Below, in pieces: positions 17,636 to 27,137 of a stretch of 64,000 bases of DNA. The position numbers and the translations under genes are program-made. Origin of the DNA: Acinetobacter wuhouensis (GTDB lineage: Bacteria; Pseudomonadota; Gammaproteobacteria; Pseudomonadales; Moraxellaceae); assembly GCF_001696605.3 (NCBI RefSeq), contig NZ_CP031716.1, forward strand, positions 2,232,001 to 2,296,000, in the 5' to 3' direction. Position 1 is the stretch's first letter. Each line of letters starts with the position of its first letter. Below the pieces are notes generated by a model. The model ran no database searches. It worked only from the letters and a program-made list of their open reading frames with translations, and was not told the origin of the DNA.

Positions 17636-18598
17636 TTAAAATGGCGCAAGACTCCGTGCATAGATATAGACTTGTCCTTGATCATTGCGCACTAAATGAC
17701 TGGTGAATTGACGCTTGCGTTCACTTAACATGACTTCAATTTTGGCTTGAAAATAATTTGTTTTCACATCAAATAAAGCATCTTTACTTTTCACTGCGAA
17801 AGATTCAGCGACCAATGTATCAAACGGTGACATTTTCATCAGATCATTTACATTTGCAAAGTATTCCATTTTTTCTTGTCTGGCATTTAATGCTGTTTGT
17901 ATTGTATTGACATCCAACTTTTCATCAATCGCAGCCAAAACCATGGCTGGTGCAGTATTGATATTAATTTTAGCCGCAATATCAGGTAAGGCTGAGATAT
18001 AGGGTGCAATTAAATCAAACTTTTCATTTTCAAAACCACGAACCAACTTTAACTCATCCACACTCATAAACTTACGATTTGCTACCAAATAAGGATTTGG
18101 TAAACCTTGATAGTAACTATCCTCAGCACCCATTGCACCTAGCGTGTCTTTATCTGGATCTTCCCAGTCAATCACCGCTTCAACAATCTCTGCGGGCAAT
18201 CCAACTCTGACCAACAGTTTTGAGAAATACGCCTGAGCTTGTGGATTTGGTTTTCCTTCTTTATCTACCAAACTATTTAAATTGAATTTTCCTGATTCAT
18301 CTTCAAGTGTGCCAGAAACATAACCATCTTCCACAGGAAATGCAGGCATTGGTTTTGCCCACGTTTCTTGCAAATAATCTGCTTCTTTACTGGTTTCTGT
18401 ATCTTGCGCTAATAATTCTGAATAAAATGCCTCTGCACTTTTCGCATAAAACAGTGCTTGGCTCTGACGTTTTAAAAATGCTGTATTTTCATTGGTTAAA
18501 TTTTGACGTTTTGCAATAGTTGCAGCAATAATGGTCGCCAGTGCGACCATCACCAAAATCGTAATGAGTGCGATACCTTTTTGCTGCTTAAACTGCAT
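17636..18598 (-). CDS. gspK: Type II secretion minor pseudopilin GspK (XcpX)
   Basis: 320-residue minor pseudopilin. A short basic leader precedes the prepilin peptidase site G/IALIT at residues 8-13, then the hydrophobic helix. The usual Glu at position +5 is replaced by Thr, a hallmark of GspK, which sits at the tip of the pseudopilus. The large globular domain includes the metal-site type DWEDPD. It is last in a four-gene run gspH-I-J-K on the minus strand; the GspI-J-K complex caps the pseudopilus. The core T2SS genes are not in this window. Confidence 0.9.
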   Translation of the reverse strand: MQFKQQKGIALITILVMVALATIIAATIAKRQNLTNENTAFLKRQSQALFYAKSAEAFYSELLAQDTETSKEADYLQETWAKPMPAFPVEDGYVSGTLEDESGKFNLNSLVDKEGKPNPQAQAYFSKLLVRVGLPAEIVEAVIDWEDPDKDTLGAMGAEDSYYQGLPNPYLVANRKFMSVDELKLVRGFENEKFDLIAPYISALPDIAAKININTAPAMVLAAIDEKLDVNTIQTALNARQEKMEYFANVNDLMKMSPFDTLVAESFAVKSKDALFDVKTNYFQAKIEVMLSERKRQFTSHLVRNDQGQVYIYARSLAPF

Positions 18599-18647
18599 AA
18601 ATATTTGACCTCAACAATCATCACCATCACATCAGTATGGAAAATAA

Positions 18648-19304
18648 TTAATTATCCTTTTTATCCTGCAAATAATCTGTATTGAGCAAACTCAATACCC
18701 ACTCATATTCAACATCCCGAATTGTGACTTTCATCAAAATCCCGCGTGGCAGTTGTCTCTCGTCTTTTATATCCGCATCAGGCCAGCGATCAGTCTCATT
18801 GGGATTTAAAATTTGAATTTGATATTGATCCACATCGGAAAGTAAAACACTCGACAAAGGCTGATCTGAACGGATTCGATTTAAATTTGAATATTTTAAG
18901 CGATATATTTTTTTATCCTGTCCATTATAGACATATTCCACACGCTCATAAGGCGATAAACCTTGCTTCAATGGATCTGAAACACCTGATTTACTAAAAG
19001 CTAACTTTTGGTTATCTAAACGCAATGCAGGTTCAATTTCATCACCATTTCGTGCAGAAACAGGCACAATTTGCAATGTATCACGTTGTATTTGTTGATA
19101 TGCGCCCTGTAGTTGCCCAAGATTTTCTTCATGCATTGCATTACGATCTTTGACTTTAATCAGATAATCAAACACTTTCCAACCGAGTGCAGAAAGTACA
19201 GCGAAAATAGCGATCGCAACCAATAGTTCAACCAGTGTAAAACCTGATTTTTTTTGCATCTTCATCATAGATGTCTTGGACGTCGACTGAGTTTTATTGA
19301 TCAT
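18648..19304 (-). CDS. gspJ: Type II secretion minor pseudopilin GspJ (XcpW)
   Basis: 218 residues with the class III signal sequence KKSG/FTLVELL at about 18-27, Glu at +5, followed by the hydrophobic assembly helix and a beta-rich periplasmic domain. The N-terminal leader before the cleavage site is long (about 21 residues); one of the Met codons at residues 13, 14 or 16 could be the true start. It follows gspI with 2 bases between stop and ATG. Confidence 0.88.
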   Translation of the reverse strand: MINKTQSTSKTSMMKMQKKSGFTLVELLVAIAIFAVLSALGWKVFDYLIKVKDRNAMHEENLGQLQGAYQQIQRDTLQIVPVSARNGDEIEPALRLDNQKLAFSKSGVSDPLKQGLSPYERVEYVYNGQDKKIYRLKYSNLNRIRSDQPLSSVLLSDVDQYQIQILNPNETDRWPDADIKDERQLPRGILMKVTIRDVEYEWVLSLLNTDYLQDKKDN

Positions 19305-19306
19305 TA

Positions 19307-19687
19307 TTATTCTTTAATCACATAATTAAAAAACACCATATTGGTAATTCCCGCTTCGACTTTGCCTGCATCAGCATCGAACAAACTGACTTGTACATCT
19401 ATTTTCTGCACCAAAGGGCTAATCGTCGCTTCTGCTTTTTTATCAATCTGCCACGTCTCGCCTTGTGCCGTAATTTGTTTTGATGCTGTCCCAGTTAACC
19501 TTTCACGGTTAATAATCATTCGAGAAATTTCATTCTGCGCAACAAATTGTGCTTTGGTTCTTAAAATCGAATTGGCGGTCGATTGGGTATATTGCATCGC
19601 CACTTTGGTTAATGCCATCGCCGCCACAGCAAAGATCGCCAAAGCGACCACAACTTCAATTAAGGTAAAGGCTTTATTTTTCTTCAT
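19307..19687 (-). CDS. gspI: Type II secretion minor pseudopilin GspI (XcpV)
   Basis: About 126 residues. The prepilin peptidase site is A/FTLIEVV, with Ala in place of the common Gly at -1 and Glu at +5. I chose the ATG at 19687 (MKKNKAFTL...), which gives the short basic leader normal for pseudopilins; an earlier codon would add eight residues. The start overlaps the end of gspH by 14 bases, so the two are coupled. GspI is the core of the tip complex with GspJ and GspK. Confidence 0.88.
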   Translation of the reverse strand: MKKNKAFTLIEVVVALAIFAVAAMALTKVAMQYTQSTANSILRTKAQFVAQNEISRMIINRERLTGTASKQITAQGETWQIDKKAEATISPLVQKIDVQVSLFDADAGKVEAGITNMVFFNYVIKE

Positions 19688-20240
19688 CGACTTTACCCAA
19701 ATAATCAACACGTATCACATCACCGACTGGCTTCTGCTGATAGTACATTTGAATCGTGGCTGGCTTCGCTTCACCATTTCCAAACCAAATCAACTTCGGT
19801 GCATTATTTCCCAACAATTCAGCATTATTGGCATTTTTAAATTGATGGTCTTCTGTTTGTACTGATACAGACACTTGATCAGGCAATGTCCGTTTTTGAA
19901 ATTCTGGTACAGCTTTCCACGGCGTATTATCAATCACACGTACGGGTTGTTGCGTATTTTGTTTTATCGGAATGTATTCAACAATACCATACTGCGCCTG
20001 TACAACATCAGTCGCATTTTGAAAGTCTAAAGCATAGATCCGTGATTGATCATTGGCCTCACGATTGATTTGTTTTAAATCCAATAATAACATTTCACGA
20101 GCTTGCATGGCTTTACGCTGATCTAAGCCATCTACATTCAAAACAATCAGTGAAGCAACGATGCTAATAATCACGATAACAACCATCACCTCAATCAAGG
20201 TAAAACCTTTTATATGATGAGGAAATGGCATGCGTTTCAT
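19674..20240 (-). CDS. gspH: Type II secretion minor pseudopilin GspH (XcpU)
   Basis: 188 residues with leader MKRMPFPHHIKG/FTLIEV, cleavage after Gly and Glu at +5, then a hydrophobic helix and a GspH-type globular domain. GspH joins the tip complex to the major pseudopilin GspG, which is not in this window. The gene starts 5 bases after the stop of the TetR-family gene and overlaps gspI, so the four gsp genes and the regulator probably share a transcript. Confidence 0.87.
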   Translation of the reverse strand: MKRMPFPHHIKGFTLIEVMVVIVIISIVASLIVLNVDGLDQRKAMQAREMLLLDLKQINREANDQSRIYALDFQNATDVVQAQYGIVEYIPIKQNTQQPVRVIDNTPWKAVPEFQKRTLPDQVSVSVQTEDHQFKNANNAELLGNNAPKLIWFGNGEAKPATIQMYYQQKPVGDVIRVDYLGKVDEEK

Positions 20241-20245
20241 CAGGC

Positions 20246-20866
20246 TTAAGCAACCTGCTCTGCGGCTTGTTGATGTTTTGGCATTGCCAAAGCTTGATCA
20301 ATCAAAGCAACTCGGAGAGTATCTCGACACCCTAAATAACGCTGATAAAAACTAGAATTGAGAATCGCTGCGCCACCATGGGTAATCGACCAAATCGAAG
20401 CTAAATAATCTCGAACCGACATCGCACTCTGAAGTGATTCTAAATAGCTTTCCGTCATGCGAATAATCAAACGTAGACGCTGTTTTCGTACTTGATATAG
20501 TTCATTAAATAAGAGATGAATGCCTACACCTGTGGTCGATAAACGCTCTTCAATCTGGTGAAATAACACAGCACGTTCAGGATGGTGTAAATGATGCAAC
20601 ATGAAAAATGCCAAATGCTCTGGAAAGGCTTTTTCTGAGTCGCGTACCATTTCCAATAACATACGCTCATTGCGAATGATCAATAAAATATAGAGTTCAT
20701 CTTTGCTTTGAAAATGCTTATACAATGTTCCTTTTGCGAGATCTAACTCCGCAGCTAGTGCATCCAAAGTCATTCCCGCTTCACCATTTTCCAGAAGCAA
20801 CTGCTCTGCGACTTGAAAAATTAAAGCTTCTCTTGCTCTAAATTGAGCCTGTCGATCCATCTTCAC
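20246..20866 (-). CDS. TetR/AcrR-family transcriptional regulator
   Basis: 206 residues. The N-terminal helix-turn-helix spans about 10-58, with the classic LDLAKGTLYKHFQSKDEL segment at about 40-57. The remainder is a helical ligand-binding domain with no recognisable specificity. It is read in the same direction as gspHIJK and ends only 5 bases before gspH, unlike the divergent layout usual for TetR repressors. It could regulate this operon or be there by chance; the upstream gap to tatD is 66 bases. Confidence 0.85.
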   Translation of the reverse strand: MKMDRQAQFRAREALIFQVAEQLLLENGEAGMTLDALAAELDLAKGTLYKHFQSKDELYILLIIRNERMLLEMVRDSEKAFPEHLAFFMLHHLHHPERAVLFHQIEERLSTTGVGIHLLFNELYQVRKQRLRLIIRMTESYLESLQSAMSVRDYLASIWSITHGGAAILNSSFYQRYLGCRDTLRVALIDQALAMPKHQQAAEQVA

Positions 20867-20932
20867 CAGTTAAACTCACTTATTTTATCCGTTAACGCGA
20901 TGTGTCTATATTCAAATACTGACTGGTCTTAA

Positions 20933-21706
20933 TTACTGTTGCTTAAGTAGATTTTCAAAATTTTGCGTGGTAATGAAAGCGATCTCCTCAAGCGTTTTAT
21001 CATATACATCACTTAAGGCTTTGGCTACATAGGGAACGTATTTTGGTTCATTAGACTTTCCTCTATAGGGCATCGGCGCCAAATAAGGACTGTCTGTTTC
21101 AATCAATAGTCGATCAAGCGGCACTTGCTTTGCCACATCACGTAAATCTTGCGCATTTTTAAAAGAAACAATTCCTGAAAAGGAAATGTAATATCCACAA
21201 TCTAAAACGGCTTTTGCCGTTTCCCAATCTTCGGTAAAGCAATGCAGAATCCCATGTGTAGATTTTTCAGCGCGGATAATATCCACTGTATCATTCTTCG
21301 CTGAACGGGTATGAACAACAACAGGTTTTTTAACAATTTGAGATGCGTAAATATGACGCGCAAAACATTGTTTCTGTTCTGGAATAAAATCAGTGCTATG
21401 AAAATAATCTAGTCCTGTTTCACCCAAAGCCCATGCCTTTTCAGCTTGAGCAAGTTCTACTAACTTCTCAACGCTTGCACGTCGCATCACCGCAGGATCT
21501 TCACACGGATGCACGCCCACGCTATAACCTACATCTGCATGACGCGAAGCAATTTCAGAAAGTGCGATATGATCATCCAAATCTACAGAAATACCCATAA
21601 ACTTAGATACACCACCTTCCCTCGCTTGTTGCAATGCAGCATCTAAATCACCTGCATAAGGTTCAAGGTTTAACATGGTCAAATGGCAATGTGTATCTAC
21701 AAACAC
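20933..21706 (-). CDS. TatD-family metal-dependent hydrolase
   Basis: 257-residue TIM-barrel metallo-hydrolase. Metal ligands are visible as DTHCHL (residues 3-8), GETGLDY (about 95-101), HTR (about 132-134) and ETDSPYLAP (about 204-212). Family members show 3'-5' DNase activity or related roles; the sequence resembles the YcfH subgroup, which often lies beside holB and pilZ as it does here. It is the last gene of the holB-pilZ-tatD run. Confidence 0.87.
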   Translation of the reverse strand: MFVDTHCHLTMLNLEPYAGDLDAALQQAREGGVSKFMGISVDLDDHIALSEIASRHADVGYSVGVHPCEDPAVMRRASVEKLVELAQAEKAWALGETGLDYFHSTDFIPEQKQCFARHIYASQIVKKPVVVHTRSAKNDTVDIIRAEKSTHGILHCFTEDWETAKAVLDCGYYISFSGIVSFKNAQDLRDVAKQVPLDRLLIETDSPYLAPMPYRGKSNEPKYVPYVAKALSDVYDKTLEEIAFITTQNFENLLKQQ

Positions 21707-21740
21707 GGTATTTCCTACTATTAAAAATTTAAATCACAAC

Positions 21741-22082
21741 TTACATGGTAAAGCTAGGTCGATCCAAAGACATACTACCTGCAAGCAATCTTTCTGCTTC
21801 GATCTTGTAAGCAATGCCTTTTTCACCAGACAATTGAATCGCAAAACCTTGTGGTTTCATCCCATTTTGCTTTGGAGAAATCCAAATCACTTTACCCGTC
21901 AATGGAATTTTTTGCGATTGATCAGGCAACCCCGCCAATATAAAAATTTCTTCACCCATTTTCACAGGGTTTTTAGAGGGTACAAACAAGCCACCGCCCG
22001 TAATATATGGCATATAACTGGCTTGTAATGTTGCACGATCTGCAATATTGACTTGAATCAAACCGCCCATACGTGGTTGCAT
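21741..22082 (-). CDS. pilZ: PilZ-domain type IV pilus protein
   Basis: 113 residues matching the Pseudomonas PilZ protein along its length: YMPYITGGGLFVPS, then GKVIWISPK, and the conserved C-terminus SLDRPSFTM. As in that protein, the c-di-GMP-binding RxxxR and D/NxSxxG motifs are lacking, so it probably acts through protein contacts (PilB/FimX in Xanthomonas) in pilus assembly. I chose the ATG at 22082, with GGGG nine bases upstream, over one at 22088. It sits next to holB, the usual place. Confidence 0.9.
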   Translation of the reverse strand: MQPRMGGLIQVNIADRATLQASYMPYITGGGLFVPSKNPVKMGEEIFILAGLPDQSQKIPLTGKVIWISPKQNGMKPQGFAIQLSGEKGIAYKIEAERLLAGSMSLDRPSFTM

Positions 22083-22119
22083 AATCATCTTCCCCTTAAT
22101 TCATTTTAATACGTCGTTT

Positions 22120-23100
22120 TTATGTCACATTCATTAATTGAATCGACAATTGATCAATAATTAGATTTGTTTGTACATTTTGATCAACTTTTAACTTGGC
22201 TTGTTGTAAATCAGCATAGATTGAAAATAATTTCTCTAAATTATATTGATCTACAATTCCACTAAAATCTAAATCTAGATTTTTTACAGCTTGATTCAGC
22301 TTGACACAAATTATATCTGACAACAAGTATTCAAACATCTGGATGAAATCAGAAAAATTGAGTTCTTTATTCCATTTCGTTGCAAACTGCAAAGGCATAC
22401 TTTTTTGATGGACTAGCTTTTGCCAATCTTGCAAAAATACTGCACGACGATTAATCCAATCCAAAGCCGCCAATTCAATCGCTTGCAATGGCATCTGATT
22501 GGATAAATTCATCAGTAAATTAATTTTGGCATGTTGTTCAACAGGTAAATGCTGTTGCAAATACCCTAAAGATTGCTCAGGTAAAATACGATCCATCGCA
22601 AAATGCTGTAAACGACTGCGAATCGTTGCTGGAAGCTTTAAATAATGATCCGCAAGAAGAATGATTAAGACCCGCTCACCTGGCTCTTCTAATGTTTTCA
22701 GCAACGCATTTGCCGAAGCAATATTTAAAGCTTCGGCAGGCTCAATCACAATCACGCGCCAACCATCTACCGTTTGTTGCACAAATGGTAATAAATCACG
22801 GATCTTCTCGATCTTAATTTTCGCGTTTTGCTTCTTATTCTCTTCATCGGTGGTGATATTGACATAGTTAGGATGGGTATCCGATTTAAGCCACTGACAA
22901 CTACTGCACTCACCACAAGCACCTTGTGGTTGCTTATTTAAACATAAAACCCATGACAAAAAGTGCTGTGCAAATGCATGTTTTCCACAACCTTTTTTAC
23001 CATAAAATAATAAGCCATGTCCAAGTTGCGGGAAGCGACCAGTTAAAGTCTCCCACGTCTGTTGTTGCCAAGGATAAACTTGAGAATTTTGAGCATCCAT
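22120..23100 (-). CDS. holB: DNA polymerase III subunit delta'
   Basis: Clamp-loader subunit of about 326 residues. It has a P-loop-like GKKGCGKHAF at about 34-43, the four-cysteine zinc module CxxxxxxxxCGECSSC around 53-67, and the sensor motif region LLKTLEEPGE near 134-143. Delta' opens the beta clamp together with gamma/tau and delta. The ATG at 23100 is preceded by an in-frame TTG that is better spaced from AGGG, so the exact start is uncertain by one codon. Confidence 0.92.
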   Translation of the reverse strand: MDAQNSQVYPWQQQTWETLTGRFPQLGHGLLFYGKKGCGKHAFAQHFLSWVLCLNKQPQGACGECSSCQWLKSDTHPNYVNITTDEENKKQNAKIKIEKIRDLLPFVQQTVDGWRVIVIEPAEALNIASANALLKTLEEPGERVLIILLADHYLKLPATIRSRLQHFAMDRILPEQSLGYLQQHLPVEQHAKINLLMNLSNQMPLQAIELAALDWINRRAVFLQDWQKLVHQKSMPLQFATKWNKELNFSDFIQMFEYLLSDIICVKLNQAVKNLDLDFSGIVDQYNLEKLFSIYADLQQAKLKVDQNVQTNLIIDQLSIQLMNVT

Positions 23101-23176
23101 CAACTGATTATCCCTACACCAAATTTAAAACCAAATACCAAAGTCAAAAAACACTCTATCAATGCACAACAATCTA

Positions 23177-23938
23177 TCATTCAAATACAGAAACATCTAA
23201 AGCATTTAAACGATCTAAATCCGCTTGCGTATCTACCCCTGGCGGTAAATTTACTTGTGCAATATCAATCGCAATACGATGACCATTTTCCAAAACACGT
23301 AATTGCTCAAGACTTTCTAGGCTTTCTAAAGTACCCATATCCCAAGTCACATATTCTTGTAGAAGTTGCACACGATAAGCATATAAGCCTAAATGACGAT
23401 ATGCATTTGAATGCAATTGAGGTTCAGCGAGTTTTGCACCCTCACGATCATAAGGAATCGGTGAGCGACTGAAATACAATGCCTCATTGAATTTAGACAT
23501 TACTACTTTGACAATGCTGTCACGTTGAAATTCGTCGATTTGATGAATAGATTCACATAAAGTCGACATTGAACAATTCGGCTTTTGCTCTAACAATTCA
23601 GCGACTTGTATCACCAACTGTGCAGGCAATAACGGTTCATCGCCTTGTACATTGACAATAATATCTTGTGCATCCCAACCTTTGATTCGAGCAACTTCAC
23701 TCAAACGGTCTGTGCCCGACGGGTGATTCGGATCAGTAATTACAACATCCACACCTTCTGCACGACACACCTCTGCAATACGCAGATCGTCGGTTGCCAC
23801 ACAGAGATCATCAAAACCTTGTACTTTACGGGCTTGATCAACCACACGTAAAATCATTTCACGACCATGAATTTTTAGTAGTGGTTTTGCAGGAAGACGT
23901 GAGCTTGCATAACGCGCTGGAATTACAATATGTTTCAT
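23177..23938 (-). CDS. kdsB: 3-deoxy-manno-octulosonate cytidylyltransferase
   Basis: Activates KDO as CMP-KDO for LPS inner core synthesis. The nucleotide-binding start [15 protein letters not shown] (residues 5-19) and the NVQGDEP motif (about 96-102) are intact. Length 253 is typical. The lpxK stop directly abuts its ATG region (gap of zero bases), so it is translationally coupled within msbA-lpxK-kdsB. Confidence 0.95.
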   Translation of the reverse strand: MKHIVIPARYASSRLPAKPLLKIHGREMILRVVDQARKVQGFDDLCVATDDLRIAEVCRAEGVDVVITDPNHPSGTDRLSEVARIKGWDAQDIIVNVQGDEPLLPAQLVIQVAELLEQKPNCSMSTLCESIHQIDEFQRDSIVKVVMSKFNEALYFSRSPIPYDREGAKLAEPQLHSNAYRHLGLYAYRVQLLQEYVTWDMGTLESLESLEQLRVLENGHRIAIDIAQVNLPPGVDTQADLDRLNALDVSVFE

Positions 23939-24958
23939 TTAATAACCTTGTATTAAATCAATACCAAGTTGGGTTAACTGTTGATTGAGTACTTGATAAC
24001 ACTCATCTGACAAAACTGCTTCGACTGGAACAACCCAGATTTCACGATTGAATTCAGGGTGCTTTTTCAATAAAGGTAACAGTTTAACTGCATCCTTTTC
24101 TGTCGTGATAATCGGATTGGTATCCTCAAACTGTAAATCATCAATTTCATAATCATAATGATCTGGAAATTCATGACATTGAAACTGATCGACACCCATT
24201 GATTCTAGTGTCGTATAAAAACGCTTCGGAAAACCAATCCCCACCACAGCATAATAATCTTGTTGAGGGTCAAAGGTTTCAGACTGATCAAAAAAAGGAT
24301 TCAGCAAGTATGGCTCAGCCACTTCTAAGTGCATATTGAGCGCTGATTTTGGAGCGTGCGCATGCTCAATCACTGTACCCTGCGCTAAACGGCTTACAGG
24401 TTCACGCAAATAGCCTTCTGGCAATAGTTTTTGATTACCTAAACCACGATTATTATCAAGAACAATCCATTCGATTTGACGATCCAAAGCCCAATGTTGT
24501 AAGCCATCATCACTGATGATCAAATCCAATTCATGTTGTTTTAATAATAACTCTATACTTTCTTGACGATTTGAACCCACTACCATAGGAACATCCGTCG
24601 ATTGCACAATCAAACATGGCTCATCCCCAACGGTATCTGGTACAGAATCTAAAGTAACGAAAGCAGGAAAAGGACCATTTCCGCCATAACCACGGCTGAT
24701 TACACCAACACGTACTTGATTGGCTTGTAGATATTTGACCAACTGAATTAACAATGGTGTCTTACCACTGCCACCCACAGTAATATTCCCAATGATCATG
24801 ACGGGTATTGGTGCTGTGTAAACGTTCTTAAAGCCTTTTTTAAAAAGTAGCTTGTTTACACTAAAACCGAATTGATATAACCATGACAATGGGCGCAAGA
24901 CAATCAACCACTTGGATTGTTTATTCCAAGCATCTTGAATGGTTTGCGCAATAGACAT
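23939..24958 (-). CDS. lpxK: Tetraacyldisaccharide 4'-kinase
   Basis: Phosphorylates the 4' position of tetraacyldisaccharide-1-phosphate to make lipid IVA, at the inner membrane. The Walker A GNITVGGSGKTP lies near residues 57-68, after an amphipathic N-terminal helix that anchors the enzyme. The DDGLQHW motif (about 156-162) carries the catalytic Asp. At 339 residues it is normal. It lies 6 bases after msbA, which flips the product across the membrane. Confidence 0.94.
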   Translation of the reverse strand: MSIAQTIQDAWNKQSKWLIVLRPLSWLYQFGFSVNKLLFKKGFKNVYTAPIPVMIIGNITVGGSGKTPLLIQLVKYLQANQVRVGVISRGYGGNGPFPAFVTLDSVPDTVGDEPCLIVQSTDVPMVVGSNRQESIELLLKQHELDLIISDDGLQHWALDRQIEWIVLDNNRGLGNQKLLPEGYLREPVSRLAQGTVIEHAHAPKSALNMHLEVAEPYLLNPFFDQSETFDPQQDYYAVVGIGFPKRFYTTLESMGVDQFQCHEFPDHYDYEIDDLQFEDTNPIITTEKDAVKLLPLLKKHPEFNREIWVVPVEAVLSDECYQVLNQQLTQLGIDLIQGY

Positions 24959-24964
24959 ATCAGA

Positions 24965-26695
24965 TTATTCCTCAAAATTGCGTTCATGCAATTGATAATA
25001 TGCTCCATGCTGTGCCAAAAGTTCAGCATGTGTACCTTGCTCTATGATACGCCCTTTATCCATAACCACAATCTTATCTGCATTTTCAATGGTCGAAAGA
25101 CGGTGTGCAATCACAATCGTGGTTCTATTTTGATCTTGCATCGCTTCATCAAAGGCTTTTTGAATAAAGTGTTCAGATTCATTATCTAAAGCACTGGTTG
25201 CTTCATCTAGAATGAGAATCGGTGCATTTTTCAAAATTGCACGTGCAATCGCAATACGTTGACGCTGACCACCTGAAATACTCTGACCTTGAGCACCAAG
25301 TGGCGTATCATAGCCTTGCGGTAAAGCCATAATAAAATCATGTGCATAAGCCGCTTTAGCTGCTGCGATAATTGCTTCATCGCTTGCACCTTCGGATTGC
25401 CCATAGGCAATATTCTCACGTACAGTACGATCAAACAGTACCACTTGCTGATTGACCATTGCAATTTGTTTACGCAAGCAACTCAATTCAATATCATGTA
25501 TCGGATGATCGTCCAAATAAATTTGCCCTGCGCTAAACTCTTGGAAACGCACCAACATATTGACCAATGAAGACTTACCTGCGCCTGATCTACCCACTAA
25601 GGCAATGGTCTGACCCGCTTGAATATTTAAGGTAAAATCATCAATCGCTTTCACTTGATTTTTATAAATCAAATCAACATGATCAAATTTAATATCACCT
25701 TTTAATTTCGGGGTCAAAGTGCCTGTATTGGATTCTTGAGGAAGATCCAATAATTCAAATACCGAATGCGCTGCCGCCATACCGCGTTGAAGCTTTTCAT
25801 TGATATCTGTTAAGTTCTTAATCGGCTTCGCAAGCAAACCCGCTGCGGTAATATAAGCAACAAACTCACCCGCAGTCGTATTACCTAGAATCTGTGGACG
25901 CAAAGCCAACCAAATAATAATACTTAACGCTACAGCCATGACCAATTGAACCAGTGGGCTATTGAGGTTTTGCACCACCACCATTTTTAGGCCACGTTTT
26001 AAATTCTCTTGCGAAGAGTCATAAAAACGCTTTTGCTCGCTCTCTTCACCTGCAAAGCTTTTAACCACAGCTTGACCATTCACGGTCTCTTGAACAATGT
26101 GGTTGACATCACCCATCGTGTTTTGCACTTGGATGGATAATTTACGCATGCGTTTAGAAGCTTTACGCACCAATAAACCAATGATCGGTAAAAAGATAAA
26201 AATACATAGGGTTAAACGCCAGTTGGTATAAAGCAAGAAGCCCAATAAACCAATTGTGATCGCACCATCACGGATCAATGTCTTTAAGGATTCAGATGAA
26301 GCTGCTGTTAACTGCTCCACGTTATACATGATTTTGGCTGTGATATGACCAGATGAATTATCTAAATAATACTGTGATGGCAATCGAATGAGCTTAGCGA
26401 AAACTTCTTGGCGAATACTAAAAATCAGATTTCGTGAAATAACTGCTGTATAATATCCTCCCATGAATAAACCTAAGCCACGGAAGAAAATCAACAAGAC
26501 AATTAAAACAGGAAACCAATCAAGATCTGCACGACTACCTTTTTGAATTGCATCAATAATAAACTGCAATAACTTTGCCACGGACATTTCTGTCACAGCA
26601 TTGATACCAAATCCAATAACAACGAGTAACGCAATTCCCCAATACGGTTTAAGGTAGGATAAAAGGCGTAGGTAGACCTTAAAGTCTTGATTCAC
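24965..26695 (-). CDS. msbA: Lipid A export ABC transporter MsbA
   Basis: 576-residue half transporter: six membrane helices (about 15-310) fused to an ATPase. Walker A GRSGAGKSS lies near 372-380, the ABC signature SISGGQRQR near 474-482, and Walker B ILILDEATSALD near 495-506. It flips core-lipid A from the inner to the outer leaflet of the inner membrane. It is followed directly by lpxK and kdsB and preceded by exbBD, three bases from exbD, so it is part of one operon. Confidence 0.94.
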   Translation of the reverse strand: MNQDFKVYLRLLSYLKPYWGIALLVVIGFGINAVTEMSVAKLLQFIIDAIQKGSRADLDWFPVLIVLLIFFRGLGLFMGGYYTAVISRNLIFSIRQEVFAKLIRLPSQYYLDNSSGHITAKIMYNVEQLTAASSESLKTLIRDGAITIGLLGFLLYTNWRLTLCIFIFLPIIGLLVRKASKRMRKLSIQVQNTMGDVNHIVQETVNGQAVVKSFAGEESEQKRFYDSSQENLKRGLKMVVVQNLNSPLVQLVMAVALSIIIWLALRPQILGNTTAGEFVAYITAAGLLAKPIKNLTDINEKLQRGMAAAHSVFELLDLPQESNTGTLTPKLKGDIKFDHVDLIYKNQVKAIDDFTLNIQAGQTIALVGRSGAGKSSLVNMLVRFQEFSAGQIYLDDHPIHDIELSCLRKQIAMVNQQVVLFDRTVRENIAYGQSEGASDEAIIAAAKAAYAHDFIMALPQGYDTPLGAQGQSISGGQRQRIAIARAILKNAPILILDEATSALDNESEHFIQKAFDEAMQDQNRTTIVIAHRLSTIENADKIVVMDKGRIIEQGTHAELLAQHGAYYQLHERNFEE

Positions 26696-26698
26696 TGA

Positions 26699-27121
26699 TT
26701 AATAACCTCGAGATGGAACTTTAGTACTGATATTGATATTCACAAAACCAAGCTGCCCAGCCACATCCATGACACGAATAACATCTTGATGGGTTGCTTT
26801 CGCATCAGCAGCAATCACAAACATGAGATCCCGCTTATCATTAGATGCTTGCTTAATCGCAGTACTTAAATCGACAGTTTCTTTGCTTGAAAGCGCCTGT
26901 CCGTTTACAGCATAGTGACCCGTTGAGTCTACCATGACTTCGATTTTATTTTTATATTCTTTTGGTGGTACACCTTGTGCATCGGGTAAAGATAGATTAA
27001 TACGACTTTGCTGATTAAACGTCGTCGTTAATAATAAAATCACCAAGATAAACAATAAACAATCAATCAGAGGTGTGAGATTGATATGAATATCTTCTAC
27101 CGTTTTTCGTTTAAATTTCAT
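26699..27121 (-). CDS. exbD: ExbD/TolR-family biopolymer transport protein
   Basis: 140 residues: a cytoplasmic basic start, one membrane helix (about 15-36) with the conserved Asp in NLTPLIDCLLFIL, the proton-pathway residue of the family, then a periplasmic domain. It pairs with the ExbB homologue 16 bases upstream to form a proton-driven motor. No tonB or tolA gene is nearby. Its placement before msbA is typical of Acinetobacter and some other gammaproteobacteria, where the partner is not established. Confidence 0.88.
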   Translation of the reverse strand: MKFKRKTVEDIHINLTPLIDCLLFILVILLLTTTFNQQSRINLSLPDAQGVPPKEYKNKIEVMVDSTGHYAVNGQALSSKETVDLSTAIKQASNDKRDLMFVIAADAKATHQDVIRVMDVAGQLGFVNINISTKVPSRGY

Positions 27122-27137
27122 GTGACACCCCGAGTGC

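Noticed and set aside
19341..19865. 174-codon frame opposite gspI/gspH
   Set aside because: It overlaps two genes with clear prepilin signatures and has a composition typical of a reverse-strand shadow.
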